Below, one piece after another: positions 11,001 through 22,161 of a DNA stretch of 64,000 bases. Every line of letters begins with the position of its first letter. Position 1 is the first letter of the stretch. The stretch is from Linum tenue. Its lineage: Eukaryota; Streptophyta; Magnoliopsida; Malpighiales; Linaceae. The stretch spans positions 27,545,811-27,609,810 of the forward strand of contig CAMGYJ010000003.1 in NCBI GenBank assembly GCA_946122785.1, in the 5' to 3' direction. Position numbers and translations under genes: made by a program. The notes under the pieces are model-generated. The model did no database searches. It was not told the DNA's origin and saw only the letters and a program-made list of their open reading frames with translations.

Positions 11001-12370
11001 AAGGAATTTAAGAACTCTTATTTTTAGTTACTTTCTCTCGACGCATGGTGATTATCCTTTTTTTTTCTTTTATACATTTTGTTTGTGTCAAGTAACTTCC
11101 TAAGGATATTCTCGCCCTAAGATCAGATGCACCAACTTGCCAAGTGCCTACACACGCGGATACATCAGAGGGCTACTTTAGGGCTTGCTATTTGGTCCGG
11201 GTTTTGTGGGTTTACCCGTAACCGGATCGGATAACCCGGACCGGAAACGGATAGCAAACAATTCAATCTCATCTTCAGACTTAGATTTGAGGTAAAAAAC
11301 CGTCTGCGACCGGATTAAAAACCGGATAAGAGAGCCCAACACCAAAAACTTAACCAACTACTCACCTTTTGAGGTCTCAGGCCACTCAAATTTCAAGAGG
11401 AGGAAGAAACTAGAAGAGTGAAAGATAATAATCATAACTGGTACCATTCATAAAATTAGAGGAGGAAGAAGTTGATTGGAAATCTTCGATCTCAATCGCA
11501 AATCACATTCAGGAAGGATTTAATTGAGGTAGGAAATCCACGGTAGTTGATTAAAGACATCCATTTCCCCTCTGGTCACATCTCTGGCAGTCAGAAGTTA
11601 TTTTTCCAGATTAAGTCGTTCTTTGTCTATAAGATTGTTTCTTCAGCAAGGGAACCAGAAATCTCAGCGCAAAAGACGAGGAAAAAAGGATTGGAAAAGC
11701 GAATGGAGAAGAGATCAGATACCCAAATGGAAGAAGCACGGGGAGTTGGAAGCAAAGAAAGAAAGACGGTTGAGGAAGGAACTCACAGAGCCATCAACCT
11801 GCATTCTCGAGCGAGATGAAAAAGAGAGGGACCGCCATCTATAGAGAGATTGAGAAACAAATTCTAATTGCATGCAACCAACTCTCGGGGAGAAGGCTCG
11901 AGTGAAGAAGATCAAAATGAAAGGGGCAATAACTTGCATAGTGGTCGGTTGTTCCCAAGGAGATCAGAGAAGAGATTGGGGAAAAAATAAAAAGTGACAA
12001 GGCTGGAGAAAAAAGGGTGTATAGGTTTAGGATGAATCAACAGTCAAGATTGAGAAATTATGAGGTTGTCAGTACATTGACGCATCCTCTCCCTGTTCGG
12101 CCGGAAATATACGAGAATAGAGGACAAAAAGGATCGTCGGCGGAAGAAGGGGTGGATCGCCGGTTCAGGGGAGTATCGACACTGGAGCGGCCATTTGCCT
12201 AGTCACCGGCCGATTTGTGAGTAGTCGCTCACCCTATATGGATTAGAATTTGGAAGGGAAGAGGGGGAAACTTGGGTAATCGCCTACCAAACGACACAGG
12301 GAGATCAAAGAAGAAAGATGGGAGAAGGGAGGACTGCAGTAAGAAAGAAGCGAAAGCAAAAGGGGTGCAC
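11001..12370. other. Unassigned stretch with a hAT-end-like sequence at about 11183-11265
   Basis: TAGGGCTTGCTATTTGG at about 11182 resembles a hAT terminus and is followed by palindromic GGTCCGGGTT...AACCCGGACC subterminal repeats, but no opposite end or target duplication was found. The rest is purine-rich with short chance frames. Confidence 0.4.
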
Positions 12371-12399
12371 AATACCTAATGTGGACTTGACTTTATCCC

Positions 12400-13090
12400 A
12401 CTGGACCCCTTAACTATACTCGCCAATTAATTATACTAATATATAATCAAGAGTTCAACACAAGCAAAGTAATCATTCAATCATCTAATATAACATACAT
12501 AGCTAGTGTTCAACCACACCCAAGTAAGATTAGGTTTAGCTCATAATGAAAGAAAGAGAGTCAAACACAAATTCAAGAGAGGAAATCATCCTTGGGGAAT
12601 GGGTTATTCCTCTTGATCTTCAATCCCCAACCCTTGATATGATGAGATTAGCCTCAAATCGAATGTTGAAGCTCCAAATCACCACCTAGGGATCTCATTC
12701 ATCGCTTTCTTGGTCTACCAGCAGCTGCCTAGTTTCTCACTCTAAAACTGCTCCCATCAAATATGGTTTTAGCTTCTATTTATAGTAAGAAGTGTTCAAG
12801 TCACGGTTAAATGTCACCCCATGACATTTACAACCAAACCGCGATGTCGACCCAAAGTGTGTAGTCTTACTTACACATCTCATGGGTTTGTTGCAATATC
12901 ACATTTTGCAACCGTGACATCTTCAAGTGCTCGCGAAACATAAGTTATCTCCTAGTATCTTGTAATTCTCTTGACTTCCTTGTGGATGTCATAGTCTGGC
13001 CGTGACAATCTACGCTGAATCGTCACATTCGATAACTTCTTAACTTTGTCCCCCTTTTGACTCCAATTGGTCCAACAATAATTGAAGTTG
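12400..13090 (-). mobile_element. LTR fragment of a Gypsy-type retrotransposon (minus orientation)
   Basis: Read on the minus strand this has the layout of a Gypsy LTR: CG-rich repeated short motifs, a TATAAATA box (12784-12777), then a purine-rich leader and an AT-rich U5-like part. The TATAAATAGAAG core is shared with the LTR at 28.5-30.1 kb. No primer-binding site, internal region or clear TG/CA ends were found, so this is a solo or truncated LTR. Confidence 0.45.
12777..12784 (-). promoter_or_regulatory. TATA box of the LTR fragment
   Basis: TATAAATA on the minus strand within the LTR-like sequence, matching the context of the other LTR TATA box at 29096. Confidence 0.4.
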
Positions 13091-14452
13091 TTTTATATTG
13101 GGGGATGCAATTTTGAGCAATTTGGGTCCAAATCACTAATTTAAAATTTTATTTTGTGGGATTTTGGCTAAATGTCTTATTTGTTTATGGATTTGGATTT
13201 TTATTATTAAAAGTACGATTTTTCCCTCATCTTTTTTCTTCTATCTTCTTCATCCCATTTTTCCACAACACCCAACATAGATGTTTTCTCCTATAAATTT
13301 GTCCATTGGAGCACCACCAAAGCCGACAGAAGACCTTGTCACCGTACCAACACAATGTTGAAGTTTGGATTCTTTACTAACCACTGACCCATTATCACTC
13401 TAAATGGTTCTAATTGGATGATGATGACTCCTTCTCCAACTCTAGCATGAGATCATATATGGACATACTTTGATCTAGGTGACCAAATTTAGAGAAACAT
13501 TTCGCAACACAAGATCTATTCCCTCGATGTAAGCTTTTCCTTACAATTGCAAATCCTCATGCACTTTGAGGCATCATCCTTGTTCTCACCCATTTTTTGT
13601 CCTTGTGTGGACTATAGAGAGGGTGTTGTAGAGGGAATTGAGGAGCATAGGGAGGGCTTTAGGATGAGGTGTTGGTGATGGAGATTCTAGGATCAAAATT
13701 TGATGGCATGGTTGTGGCGGTTGTTGAGGGGAATGGGGATTCTATGGTTCAGAAGAGGCATATTGGGGATAGACGAGGGATGAGGGATATGTTTGGAAGA
13801 AAAAAAAATGATGAATTTGAAAATAGCTAAGGTCGGCTATTCCCAAATTTGGCATACGCAGGTTTTTAAAATCCTTTGACGATGAAATCTCTCATTTTTA
13901 CTTGCCTTATCAAACGAGTGATTTGGAAAGATCCGATAGATTGAGAGATTGTGCCGAAATCCTCAACCTAAAGACCCCTTCGAGAGCCTACCACTGAGAT
14001 TTCTGAACCTTAACACCACCCTGGAATTTCACAAGCGTGGAATCCCAAAATTCCTTAGTTGTAGGTTTGTTGTTTATAGTCAAAAGAATTATTAATGGTG
14101 GAGTTTTGTAGACTTTCCACCATTCAAAAAATGCTGGCCTCCCCTTAGTTTCCGCTAGGGGCATTATAGTCCATTAATTACTTTAGTTTTATCTCTTCCC
14201 GCCCAGCTCCTCAATTAATATTATTCCATTAAGCCCACACATAAAGCCCATCAGTTTAATTATTTGGACGGTAGTTGTACATTTTGAAGCCTTTAGACCT
14301 GCTGATTAAAACAAAAAAACTTCTAGACCTGAGTTTGGAGTTTTTAATGTAATTGTTTGGGCCAATGTCCAAAATAAAAATTAGATTCCACTATCACATA
14401 CACCCATCACAAAATATGAATTTTGTTGGACTCTTGGTAAGATATCACTATG
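13091..14452. other. No gene or element recognised
   Basis: AT-rich sequence without a supported coding frame. I see no inverted-repeat ends or transposase motifs. Confidence 0.4.
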
Positions 14453-14461
14453 TATTCTATT

Positions 14462-14957
14462 GGGTTATAGGTATAATATGCCCCTCTACTATGATGTTTT
14501 ATCAAACATGTCCCTCTACTATTTTTTACATCAAATATGCCCTTGTACTTTGAAACAATTATCAAACATGCCCTTATGTTAAAATTTCCATTGAAAAAAT
14601 CGTCAATCATGGTTGAATTGAGATTTAGACGACCCGACATCGGCAAATGGGAGGAAAAATGTCAGTTTTGTCCCTTGTTTTATTTCACTAGGTCTTTTCA
14701 AAGTGAAATTATTTGAATGATTTGATTATACAAAATAACCAAAAAAAATCTACAGTGAATTTATTAGGGATATTTTAGTCATTTGTGTCTCCCAAACTAA
14801 ACTTCGGCCTTGGTTAACGGTTTTTGGATGAAAATTTTAACAAAAGGGCATGTTTGATCATTTTTACAAAGTACAGGGGCATGTATGATGTAAAAAATAA
14901 TAGAGGGGCATGTTTGATAAAATGTCATAGTAGAGGGGTATATTATACCTATAATCC
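14462..14957. mobile_element. Mutator-type MITE (496 bp)
   Basis: Ends GGGTTATAGGTATAATA and the inverse of GGATTATAGGTATAATA are flanked by a perfect 9-bp target duplication TATTCTATT (14453-14461 and 14958-14966). Long inner arms also pair (CCCCTCTACTATGA, CATGTCCCTCTACTATT and their inverses). No coding capacity. Confidence 0.88.
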
Positions 14958-14966
14958 TATTCTATT

Positions 14967-15700
14967 AACCCCACATTACAGTCAATTAATGGTATGAAAT
15001 CATATATAATTCATGTCTTATACATTGCCAGGTCTACATATATTCAGTGTTAGGGAACCATCATATGTTTTTTCAATTGCGGTTGGCCTTGGTCAAACTG
15101 AGGGTTGACAAGATTTGACCAGTGCTGAACCTAAAAATGGTTTTGGTTTACTCCTGGTCAACGAGGTTAATTTTTGTTTGACCGCATGTCAAAATGAAAT
15201 AAATTTTTGGTTTGGATCGTAACCGGATCAAAAAAAATTTATCGCAGTTTGGTCTATGTGTTTTAAATTATTTCCAATAGTTTAAATATTCTTTATTATT
15301 ATTGAATTTATTTTAGTATTGTAAAACCGCATCGGAGCTTCTATAAAATAAGTGTCCGAATATGAAAAGAACACTCTACAACACAAGTTGAGAATGTATT
15401 TTAATAGGTTCTAGCTAAGGTTTTCTTGATATTTTAAATAAGGATCTCAAAATTAATTATATTTCTTTGATTTGTTGTAACTCATAGTTCCTTTTATGAG
15501 CATGGACTTTGCTACCTATCCACTTCCCTAAACATGATATTTTAGGACAAAATTGGTTTTCACTTCGATTTTTTGTTACAAATTTGATTTTTCTTATTTA
15601 ACGAAAAAATCAGTTTTGTTGTAATCTTTTCAAACTTTTCGCACTAGCCTACCAAATAGCCAGAAAAGAGTCTCACAACACAATGTATTCATATTCCATT
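14967..15700. other. No gene recognised
   Basis: AT-rich, with a GGTCAA-rich patch at about 15080-15210 that may be a decayed transposon arm. No supported frame. Confidence 0.35.
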
Positions 15701-16095
15701 AATTAGGTAGTGATATTGTTTAATTGTCGTAGTTTTGGACTTTGATTGACAAAAGCTGCACCAAATCTCACTTATACCATATATACACTAATCTAAACTC
15801 ATATTGCATTTCTCATAACCACATTTACTCCACTTGGTTGAAACAAAATTATAATAGGTTAAGGATTGAAGTCATAAATGTGAAGTGATAGAAAATCTTG
15901 ATCAAGTATGTAAATCAGTACAAAAAGATTTCAACAAATGATTAAATAGAATGATTGTGAAACATTCATAATTTATAGCAATATTTGGAGATTTTCACTA
16001 TATTTAACCATTAAAAATTTCACAAAAAATAAGAATTGAGATATTTTCCCCAAATAAATGTGAATATTCCGGCCAACTGGCCGGGTCCAAGCTAG
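15700..16095 (+). mobile_element. Helitron 3' end (copy 1)
   Basis: The 3' terminus is diagnostic: a hairpin CCGGCC-AACT-GGCCGG at 16069-16084, then CTAG at 16092-16095, followed by T as expected for insertion between A and T. The 5' end of this copy was not located, so the start given is arbitrary. Confidence 0.75.
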
Positions 16096-16129
16096 TCTTT
16101 AGAATGGTCGTGTCTATAGAACTAAATAG

Positions 16130-16900
16130 TAAATAGATAGTTCTTTGCTTTGAGGTATTTCAACCTCAATTCCTCTGTACTCTTGAGCTGATCAGTAGAG
16201 AGTTCTTGAACTAGTGCAAGTTCCTTAAAAACCTTCACTGACCACTCTTAAGCATTCCATCGATTTGAGCAAGTCCTTCATCCTCAGCGTCCAATGCTCA
16301 TAATCTCAATCAAACTTTGGGGATACACACATGTTTAGGCTGTAGCTATTATTCTTACCAATTATGTCTCTGCAGACACAATGCATTCTCATATATGCTC
16401 TAGAACTTCGCCACAAAGTACCAATCAGACAACGTCCCTTTGAGGATCTTTTATCTCTACGATAATACAGACAATGGCACGAGGATAAGGAATCCCAGAC
16501 AACTGCCAAACTCTACAAGAGCATTTTCCTAGCTGCCACTTAAACTGTAAACCTTTCTTCCTTATGTCTAACCTAGTATTCTCCCTTTCCATTTGACCTT
16601 ATATGGCAGAATACACTCTCTTCAACATTAGCATCCAACTTCCGCAAAATCTTAGGACAATACAGTGCTGTCTGTCCACTTCCTTGCCATTGCCCTCCTA
16701 TTAGCTATCCTGCATTTATGGGTTTTCAAAGTCCAGTGAATTCAAAGCCCCTCATTCCCTTCATTTTGGATTCATTCCCAAACGAGCAATTTTGCCAAAA
16801 TCTGATAAAGCTAGTGATTGTGCCGCTGTAGATGAAATTCCATCTAAATTCCAAACGGCTGCTTTCATATTTTTCAGTTTTTGTTTCATTCACCCCCGCC
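16130..16900 (-). pseudogene. MuDR/Mutator transposase remnant (SWIM zinc finger)
   Basis: On the minus strand, reading from about 16550 down to 16340, the conceptual translation shows GKCSCRVWQLSGIP, then a histidine-poor PRA in place of the usual PHA, followed by a decayed DWY.VAK and YENA block. This is the SWIM-finger C-terminal part of MuDR transposases. Stops and frame changes interrupt it. No TIRs were tied to it, and the limits are approximate. Confidence 0.65.
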
Positions 16901-17300
16901 CACCCCGCTCTCTACGTATTCCTTTTGGGTCAATCGCAAGATGTCCTAATTACATGTACAACGTCAAATAAGACTAATGCCCAACCTCGGAGCCCGTCTC
17001 AAGATCATCAGCTAAGTTAACAGTTCCGCTGCGTGTGAGCTCAGGCATAAACTTTTCTATGTTTCTCACGGGAGCATCAGAGCATTGTGTACTATCCTAA
17101 CATCACTATAAGGAGTTTCTGCGGCACAACCCCTTAGATTCTCCTTTCCTGCGCTGTGCGCAATCCACGGAAGGAGAATATTGTCAATAGCCAGGGGCGC
17201 CAATTAATTGTGTAAGGCAGACAACTCCCGCAAAATATATTTACCCCAGGCCCAACCCAAACTTGCTTTAGCTAATTGTTTCCCTCCATTCCAACTTTTA
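16901..17300. other. No gene recognised
   Basis: Short frames only. No motif or repeat supports a feature here. Confidence 0.35.
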
Positions 17301-17308
17301 CTAGGAAG

Positions 17309-17754
17309 TATAGGTGGCAATTGGATCGGATTGGTGGATTCGTGGATTGGATTGGTGGATTCGTGGATTGGATTGGTGGATTCATGGATTGGATCCAATG
17401 GATTGGTGGATTGATCCATGAATCCAATTGACATCCAAAGCTTGGACCAAAATGTAAAATTTAAAAAGTTTTGGCACTAAAATGTCGTAATGAAAAATTT
17501 TAGGTGCCAAAATGTAATTTTCCAATGGTATTTTTCGTATAAAAATATAAATTTTAGGTACCAAAATGTAAAATATAAAAAATATAGGTACCAAATCTTA
17601 ATTTGCCATTTGGATCCATGGATTGATCCATGAATCCACCAATCCAATTGGATTTGGATCAAATGGATTAGATTTAAATGGATTGGATTAGGTGGATAAT
17701 TTGGTGGATGAATTGGATTGGATTCATGGATTTGGATCCTAATTGCCACCTCTA
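17309..17754. mobile_element. hAT-type MITE (446 bp)
   Basis: Ends TATAGGTGGCAATT and the inverse of TAGAGGTGGCAATT are flanked by CTAGGAAG (17301-17308) and CCAGGAAG (17755-17762), an 8-bp target duplication with one difference. The ends are built of repeated GGATTGGATTGGTGGATTC-type units, and the two sides pair (TGGATTGATCCATGAATCCA at 17405 and 17619). Confidence 0.82.
17322..17412. repeat. Short tandem repeat within the hAT MITE
   Basis: A unit of about 24 bp (ATTGGTGGATTCGTGGATTGG) occurs roughly three times in a row. It explains the repeated peptides seen in both strand translations. Confidence 0.8.
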
Positions 17755-17762
17755 CCAGGAAG

Positions 17763-18160
17763 ATAAAATAAATAAAAAATGTTTAGATCTCGGTAGACGA
17801 ATGATATTCGATTGACTAATTGTTTGTTAATGACAATAATAAAACATAACCCATTACACCTATTCTTTACAAATTTGTCCGTTTTGCGACCCGCACAATT
17901 TTTTTCAAGAAGCCCCATTTTGGTCCCTGCACTGCATGCCTTCCTTTGGTTTATGTACAATATCCGTAGCTACATATGATAAGATTATTATTATATAACA
18001 TAAAGATTTCATCTATGATTTTCTCTATTTACACAGTTTCGACACTAAAATTGTGCTTCTTTATCTCATTACAATTCTTATATAGATTCAGGATACAACT
18101 TTGAGTTCAACATTAGATTTTCAGCAGTCAACAGCAAGTGTAATATTTTTTTTAAGAAAT
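17763..18160. other. No gene recognised
   Basis: AT-rich. It may be the 5' part of the Helitron that ends at 20069, but no 5' TC end could be fixed. Confidence 0.3.
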
Positions 18161-20069
18161 TGACGCACATAAGTCAAAGTTGAAAGATAATTTATCAACC
18201 ATTGACCAAATTCCAGATCCTAAAACAGATCCTGAATGTTACGAAGTAGTTGCAAACTTTATGTTTCATGGTTCATGTGCCATTCAATGACCTAAAGCCT
18301 CATGTACAACTAATGGTGTATGTTTTAAACATTTCCCGAAGGAATTTTGCAGCCAAACAACTATAGATGGCAATGACTCAAACAGACTTTGTTGTTATGG
18401 ATTGAGAGAGTGATCGATTTTTGGTATATATGCTGAGAGACTATTCCAAGACAACGATCGAATGAGAGGGCCACCACCTGCTCATCTACTACAAATTGAG
18501 GGAATGACGTTGAAATTCGACATCAAGCTCACTGATTATAACATCGCAAACCAAACAAGTGAGTACACAATTTGCAAGATAGGCTGGAGGATGATAACAA
18601 TAACTCAAACGATCACCCCGAATCGTGAAATTATATTCACTCTTATTTACAAGAATGCATTATAACCACATGATTTGGAAATTCTATTCAAAATGAACCC
18701 TCTAATTATAATTTAATTACAATGCCATCTCAACTGCTCATACATTGATTTTGCAATGCGTTTAATTTAATAGCTTAAAATAGTGCAACATTTCTTTATT
18801 TCCTATTCACTTGCATGCTGCTGCATACTTGAATAAATAATCATCCTAAATACGTCTTCACTTACCAAATATTATGATTTTATGATTCAATAAAACAACA
18901 AATATGTTTTGTTTTTTAATGCCAAAAAACTAATATCATTATCCTAATTATGCAGGAGATCCAAAATAGCATTGGCAATGATGCGGGGACAGGAATCGGT
19001 GTAACAAATGATGATGCTCTTGAGAAGAAGGTGGAGTCTCCTGATATTGAACCAAAATAGAGCACTAATGGAGAAGAAGACTTCAATACCGGTGGAGATG
19101 ATGATGTTGCTAATGACAAAGGAAATGCATACAAGCTAAAAAGAAAACATGGAGTGATAGTCTCTGACGATGAGGAATAAATAGAATGATTAGCGAAAGC
19201 AAATTAAGAGTCGATTCCCTGACATAGGGTTTCTATATTATTTTTTCAGAAAACAATTTTACTCGATGAGTCGGTTAGGATATTCGGAAAATACTATGAT
19301 TGTGATCCTTTACAATGGTTCAAGTATTTTACTGTTGCACTTTGTTTACATTTGGAAGGGGTAATTTTTCATTACAATTAAAAAACAAATTTTTCAACTC
19401 ATACATGACAACACGTTAATCACAGTATTATACAGTGATGAACAGTATAATCATTTTTCAACTTCCAAGTAAATGATATGTTATGAATTTGTCCATTGAA
19501 TTCATTTGGAAGGGGTATAATCATTTTACTGGATTTAATTAATAAAAAATTAATTTATTATTTATGCTATGATTTTAAAAGTTAATGTTGATGCGAATTG
19601 GTGGAATCAGGTATAAAAGTTTATATTTGACGGTAAATGTGGTATTTAAATATGTGTATTTATTATTTTATTCAAAATGTCGTCTATTATTTAAATATGA
19701 ATATGAATTGTAAGTAAATTATCTTCAAATATGTTTTATATATGATTGCATTTATTTTGATGTTAATGGATTTGCACATTAATATATATTTTGTTAATCA
19801 GCATTTTGATTGAATTGTAAGTACACCACACTAATTTTTTTTATGAATACCAACAATGAGGAGTATATAACGGTTTTTTCACAAAAATTTACGGAGTCGG
19901 TTTCCTGACATAATGTATGTCTTTCATTTTTTGTAAAACAATTACACTCGATATCCGGATAAAATGTCTAAATATACTACCAAATAAACGTAAAGCTCAC
20001 ATCAAAATTGCTATTACTATTTACGCGATTGGCATATGAATCCGGCCAATCGGCCGGGCCTGTAACTAG
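18160..20069 (+). mobile_element. Helitron (copy 2), decayed, ends 6 bp from the AKRP stop codon
   Basis: The 3' terminus has hairpin CCGGCC-AATC-GGCCGG (20042-20057) and CTAG at 20066-20069 followed by T. Inside are a Rep remnant (18180-18420) and a downstream exon ending in KRKHGVIVSDDEE (stop near 19179), followed by 3' sequence that occurs twice (about 19204-19290 and 19889-19975: GAGTCG.TTCCTGACATA). The same layout recurs in the Helitron ending at 49627. The 5' limit is not resolved. Confidence 0.75.
18180..18420 (+). pseudogene. Helitron Rep remnant
   Basis: Translation gives IPDPKTDPECYEVVANFMFH followed by GSCAIQ, then a stop, then NGVCFKHFPKEF. This matches the Rep segment normally reading MMHGPCG...NGKCSKHFPK. 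An in-frame stop and the lost glycine and proline show it is dead. Confidence 0.7.
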
Positions 20070-20075
20070 TGATAC

Positions 20076-22087
20076 TTAGATTGTTTCTGAACCTGGGCTG
20101 CGTTTTCTAGTCAAAGCAGTGGACTTCCTCGGATACAACTTTAACAGCTTGATCAGCTCCAAAGTCCTCGTGTCCCGTCCTAGATGAAGGCAGAGCTCCA
20201 GCGGGGTTAAACCATCCTGATTAGCTCACAGTTAAACCAACAGAAATGCTCAATTAGCACGCACTTGAGAGATAAAAGGATGAAATTCATTTGTCACAAA
20301 GATCATACCAAGTAAGACTGTAACCCAAAAAGGAAATCTGTACCTTGTCTGTTAAGGTTTTATCCGCGCCTTTGATGAGTAAGAGTTTCACAATGTCAGT
20401 CCTTCGAGCTTGAACAGCAAGATGCAACGGGGACCAACCATCCTAGTAACAATAAACAATAACGTGGGTTATCAATTATAGCAGGGAGATGCTGAACCCC
20501 CCCGGAGATAAACATAAGAGAACATATCAAAATAAAAGCTTTACATTGTCCTGGAGGTTTATATCAACATTATATAGGAGAAGCAGCTTGATAGCCGGAA
20601 TGGATGCTGTCTGGACAGCATAATGCATCAAGGTGCCTCCGTCCTACCACCAGCAAGGAAAGGGAGATGATTGTGTTATAGCTAATAAATCTAACCGGTT
20701 TAGTGAAGCGAGTGGCATTGTACACACAAACGTGAGCTTAATTGCTTACCGCATCTCGAATGAAGGGATTTGCTGACTCTCTCAAGAGGTAGCTGGTAAC
20801 GGCCTGCTTTTTGCCTATTATCGCCTTGTGGAGCGCACTCACACCCTCCTGGAAAATTCAAATACAAGGACGAACAGAAGTTAGGGTACCCTTTCTGATA
20901 AGGAAGGGAACCAGATGGGAGAAGAATTCAGAGGGATAAGGCAGCATACATACAGCATCCACGGAATTGATGTCAAGGTTATGTTTGAGCAAAGTGTTCA
21001 TGAGGTAGAATTCTCCAGATGCAGCAAGCGTGTGAAGAGGTTGCCATTTCACCTGCAAAAAGCAGTTCACCGCGCAATTAACAACCACCCATTGCCTGAT
21101 TCTGAGAACACAACCCACAATGCCGCTTTGGAGACGACTACCCACTTCATTTGTTGTATAGGAAATAGATCACAGAAAGCAAATCAGTGATGAAAAGACC
21201 AACAACTCACACAGGTAACAGCTGCTAAATCCGGGATGCGTCTGTTCAGGAAAACCTTTTCCTCCTTCGTAAACAACTTCCGGCGGCCTAGTTGTTTCAA
21301 AAAATGGCATATCAGGGTGAGTGCACTCATTATTGGAGCCACCAATTTTGCAAAAAGGAAGCAAACAAATACCTCCCGGGTTCTTCTCTCCGGGCTGGTA
21401 CTTCCCACTCCTGAAAAAATCGTTAACATCGTCGAAGCCCTTCCCGTAAACCGCCCACCTAGGGTTCCGGGGCGCAACTCGCTCACTTGGATTCTTCGTT
21501 TCATGCCCATACTCGTACTCATCCTCATCATCAAACTCTGCCTCTGCCTCATCCGAATCCTCGTCATCTTCAGGAGATGCCGCGGGGTTATTGTCAAGAT
21601 ACAGTGGCTTCAACTGAGCCAACTTAGCCTCGCGAAAAGCCTTGTACTCGTCCAAATTCACGCTCCTCACAGGGGCCAATCCTCGGGTCTTCCTCTCCAG
21701 CCGGCTATTGAACTGCATCTCCTGCGCAATTCTGCGCCTCTCCTTCTTGGTAATGTTAATTTCCGCCTGTGTTTCTCGCCATTCGTCCGGGACCAAGTTC
21801 TCCGTCGGGATCTCCTGAGTGAGCTTCTTCTTCCTGCGCGGAATCTTGGTCGGGGTGGGAGAATCACGGCCATCGAGAGACGGGTCTTCGAAAATGCCTT
21901 CTTCGAAGACGAGACAGTCGCCGATGGCAGGGTCGTCCTCGGTGTAGAAAGAGGGGGATTGAAGAGACTGGGAGACAAAGCAGAAGCTTCTGGGAAATTT
22001 GAGGGTCCGAATTGAAGAAGACAGCTTGAGAGGAGCGAGGAAGGCAAGAGGAGAGGGCAAGTAGGGAGGCGCTACTGGAACTGCCAT
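20076..22087 (-). CDS. AKRP: Plastid ankyrin-repeat protein AKRP (EMB2036 type)
   Basis: In Arabidopsis this plastid protein pairs with EMB506 and is needed for plastid differentiation and embryo development. Exons (minus): 21373-22087, 21211-21287, 20954-21052, 20750-20848, 20545-20643, 20344-20442 and 20076-20216. All sites are GT/AG and phases agree, giving 442 residues (Arabidopsis about 435). The Ser/Pro-rich N-terminus fits a transit peptide. The middle has [20 protein letters not shown], an acidic stretch (residues about 175-205) and [14 protein letters not shown]. Ankyrin repeats fill residues 265-442 ([82 protein letters not shown]). Four successive exons are exactly 99 nt, each one 33-residue repeat. 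A Mutator element lies 74 bp upstream of the ATG and a Helitron ends 6 bp after the stop. Confidence 0.95.
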
Positions 22088-22161
22088 TGTTTTTTTTCTT
22101 CTTCTTCCTATTGCTTGCTCCGTGCTCCCGTTGCCCTTGCGTAGCGTTAGCTTACCTCTTA
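22088..22161 (-). promoter_or_regulatory. Remaining native 5' flank of AKRP
   Basis: Only 74 bp separate the AKRP start codon from the Mutator element, and 9 of these are the target duplication. The stretch is pyrimidine-biased next to the gene and probably 5' UTR. The displaced original upstream sequence resumes at about 23579. Confidence 0.6.

Noticed and set aside
17322..17412. CRISPR-like evenly spaced repeats
   Set aside because: Units are contiguous without unique spacers and belong to a hAT MITE in a plant genome.
21184..22047. Frames of 137, 259 and 126 codons overlapping AKRP exon 1
   Set aside because: Shadow frames of the AKRP coding sequence. Only the 305-codon minus frame matches the family and splices correctly. 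The last ~25 codons of the 137-codon frame are real AKRP exon 2.
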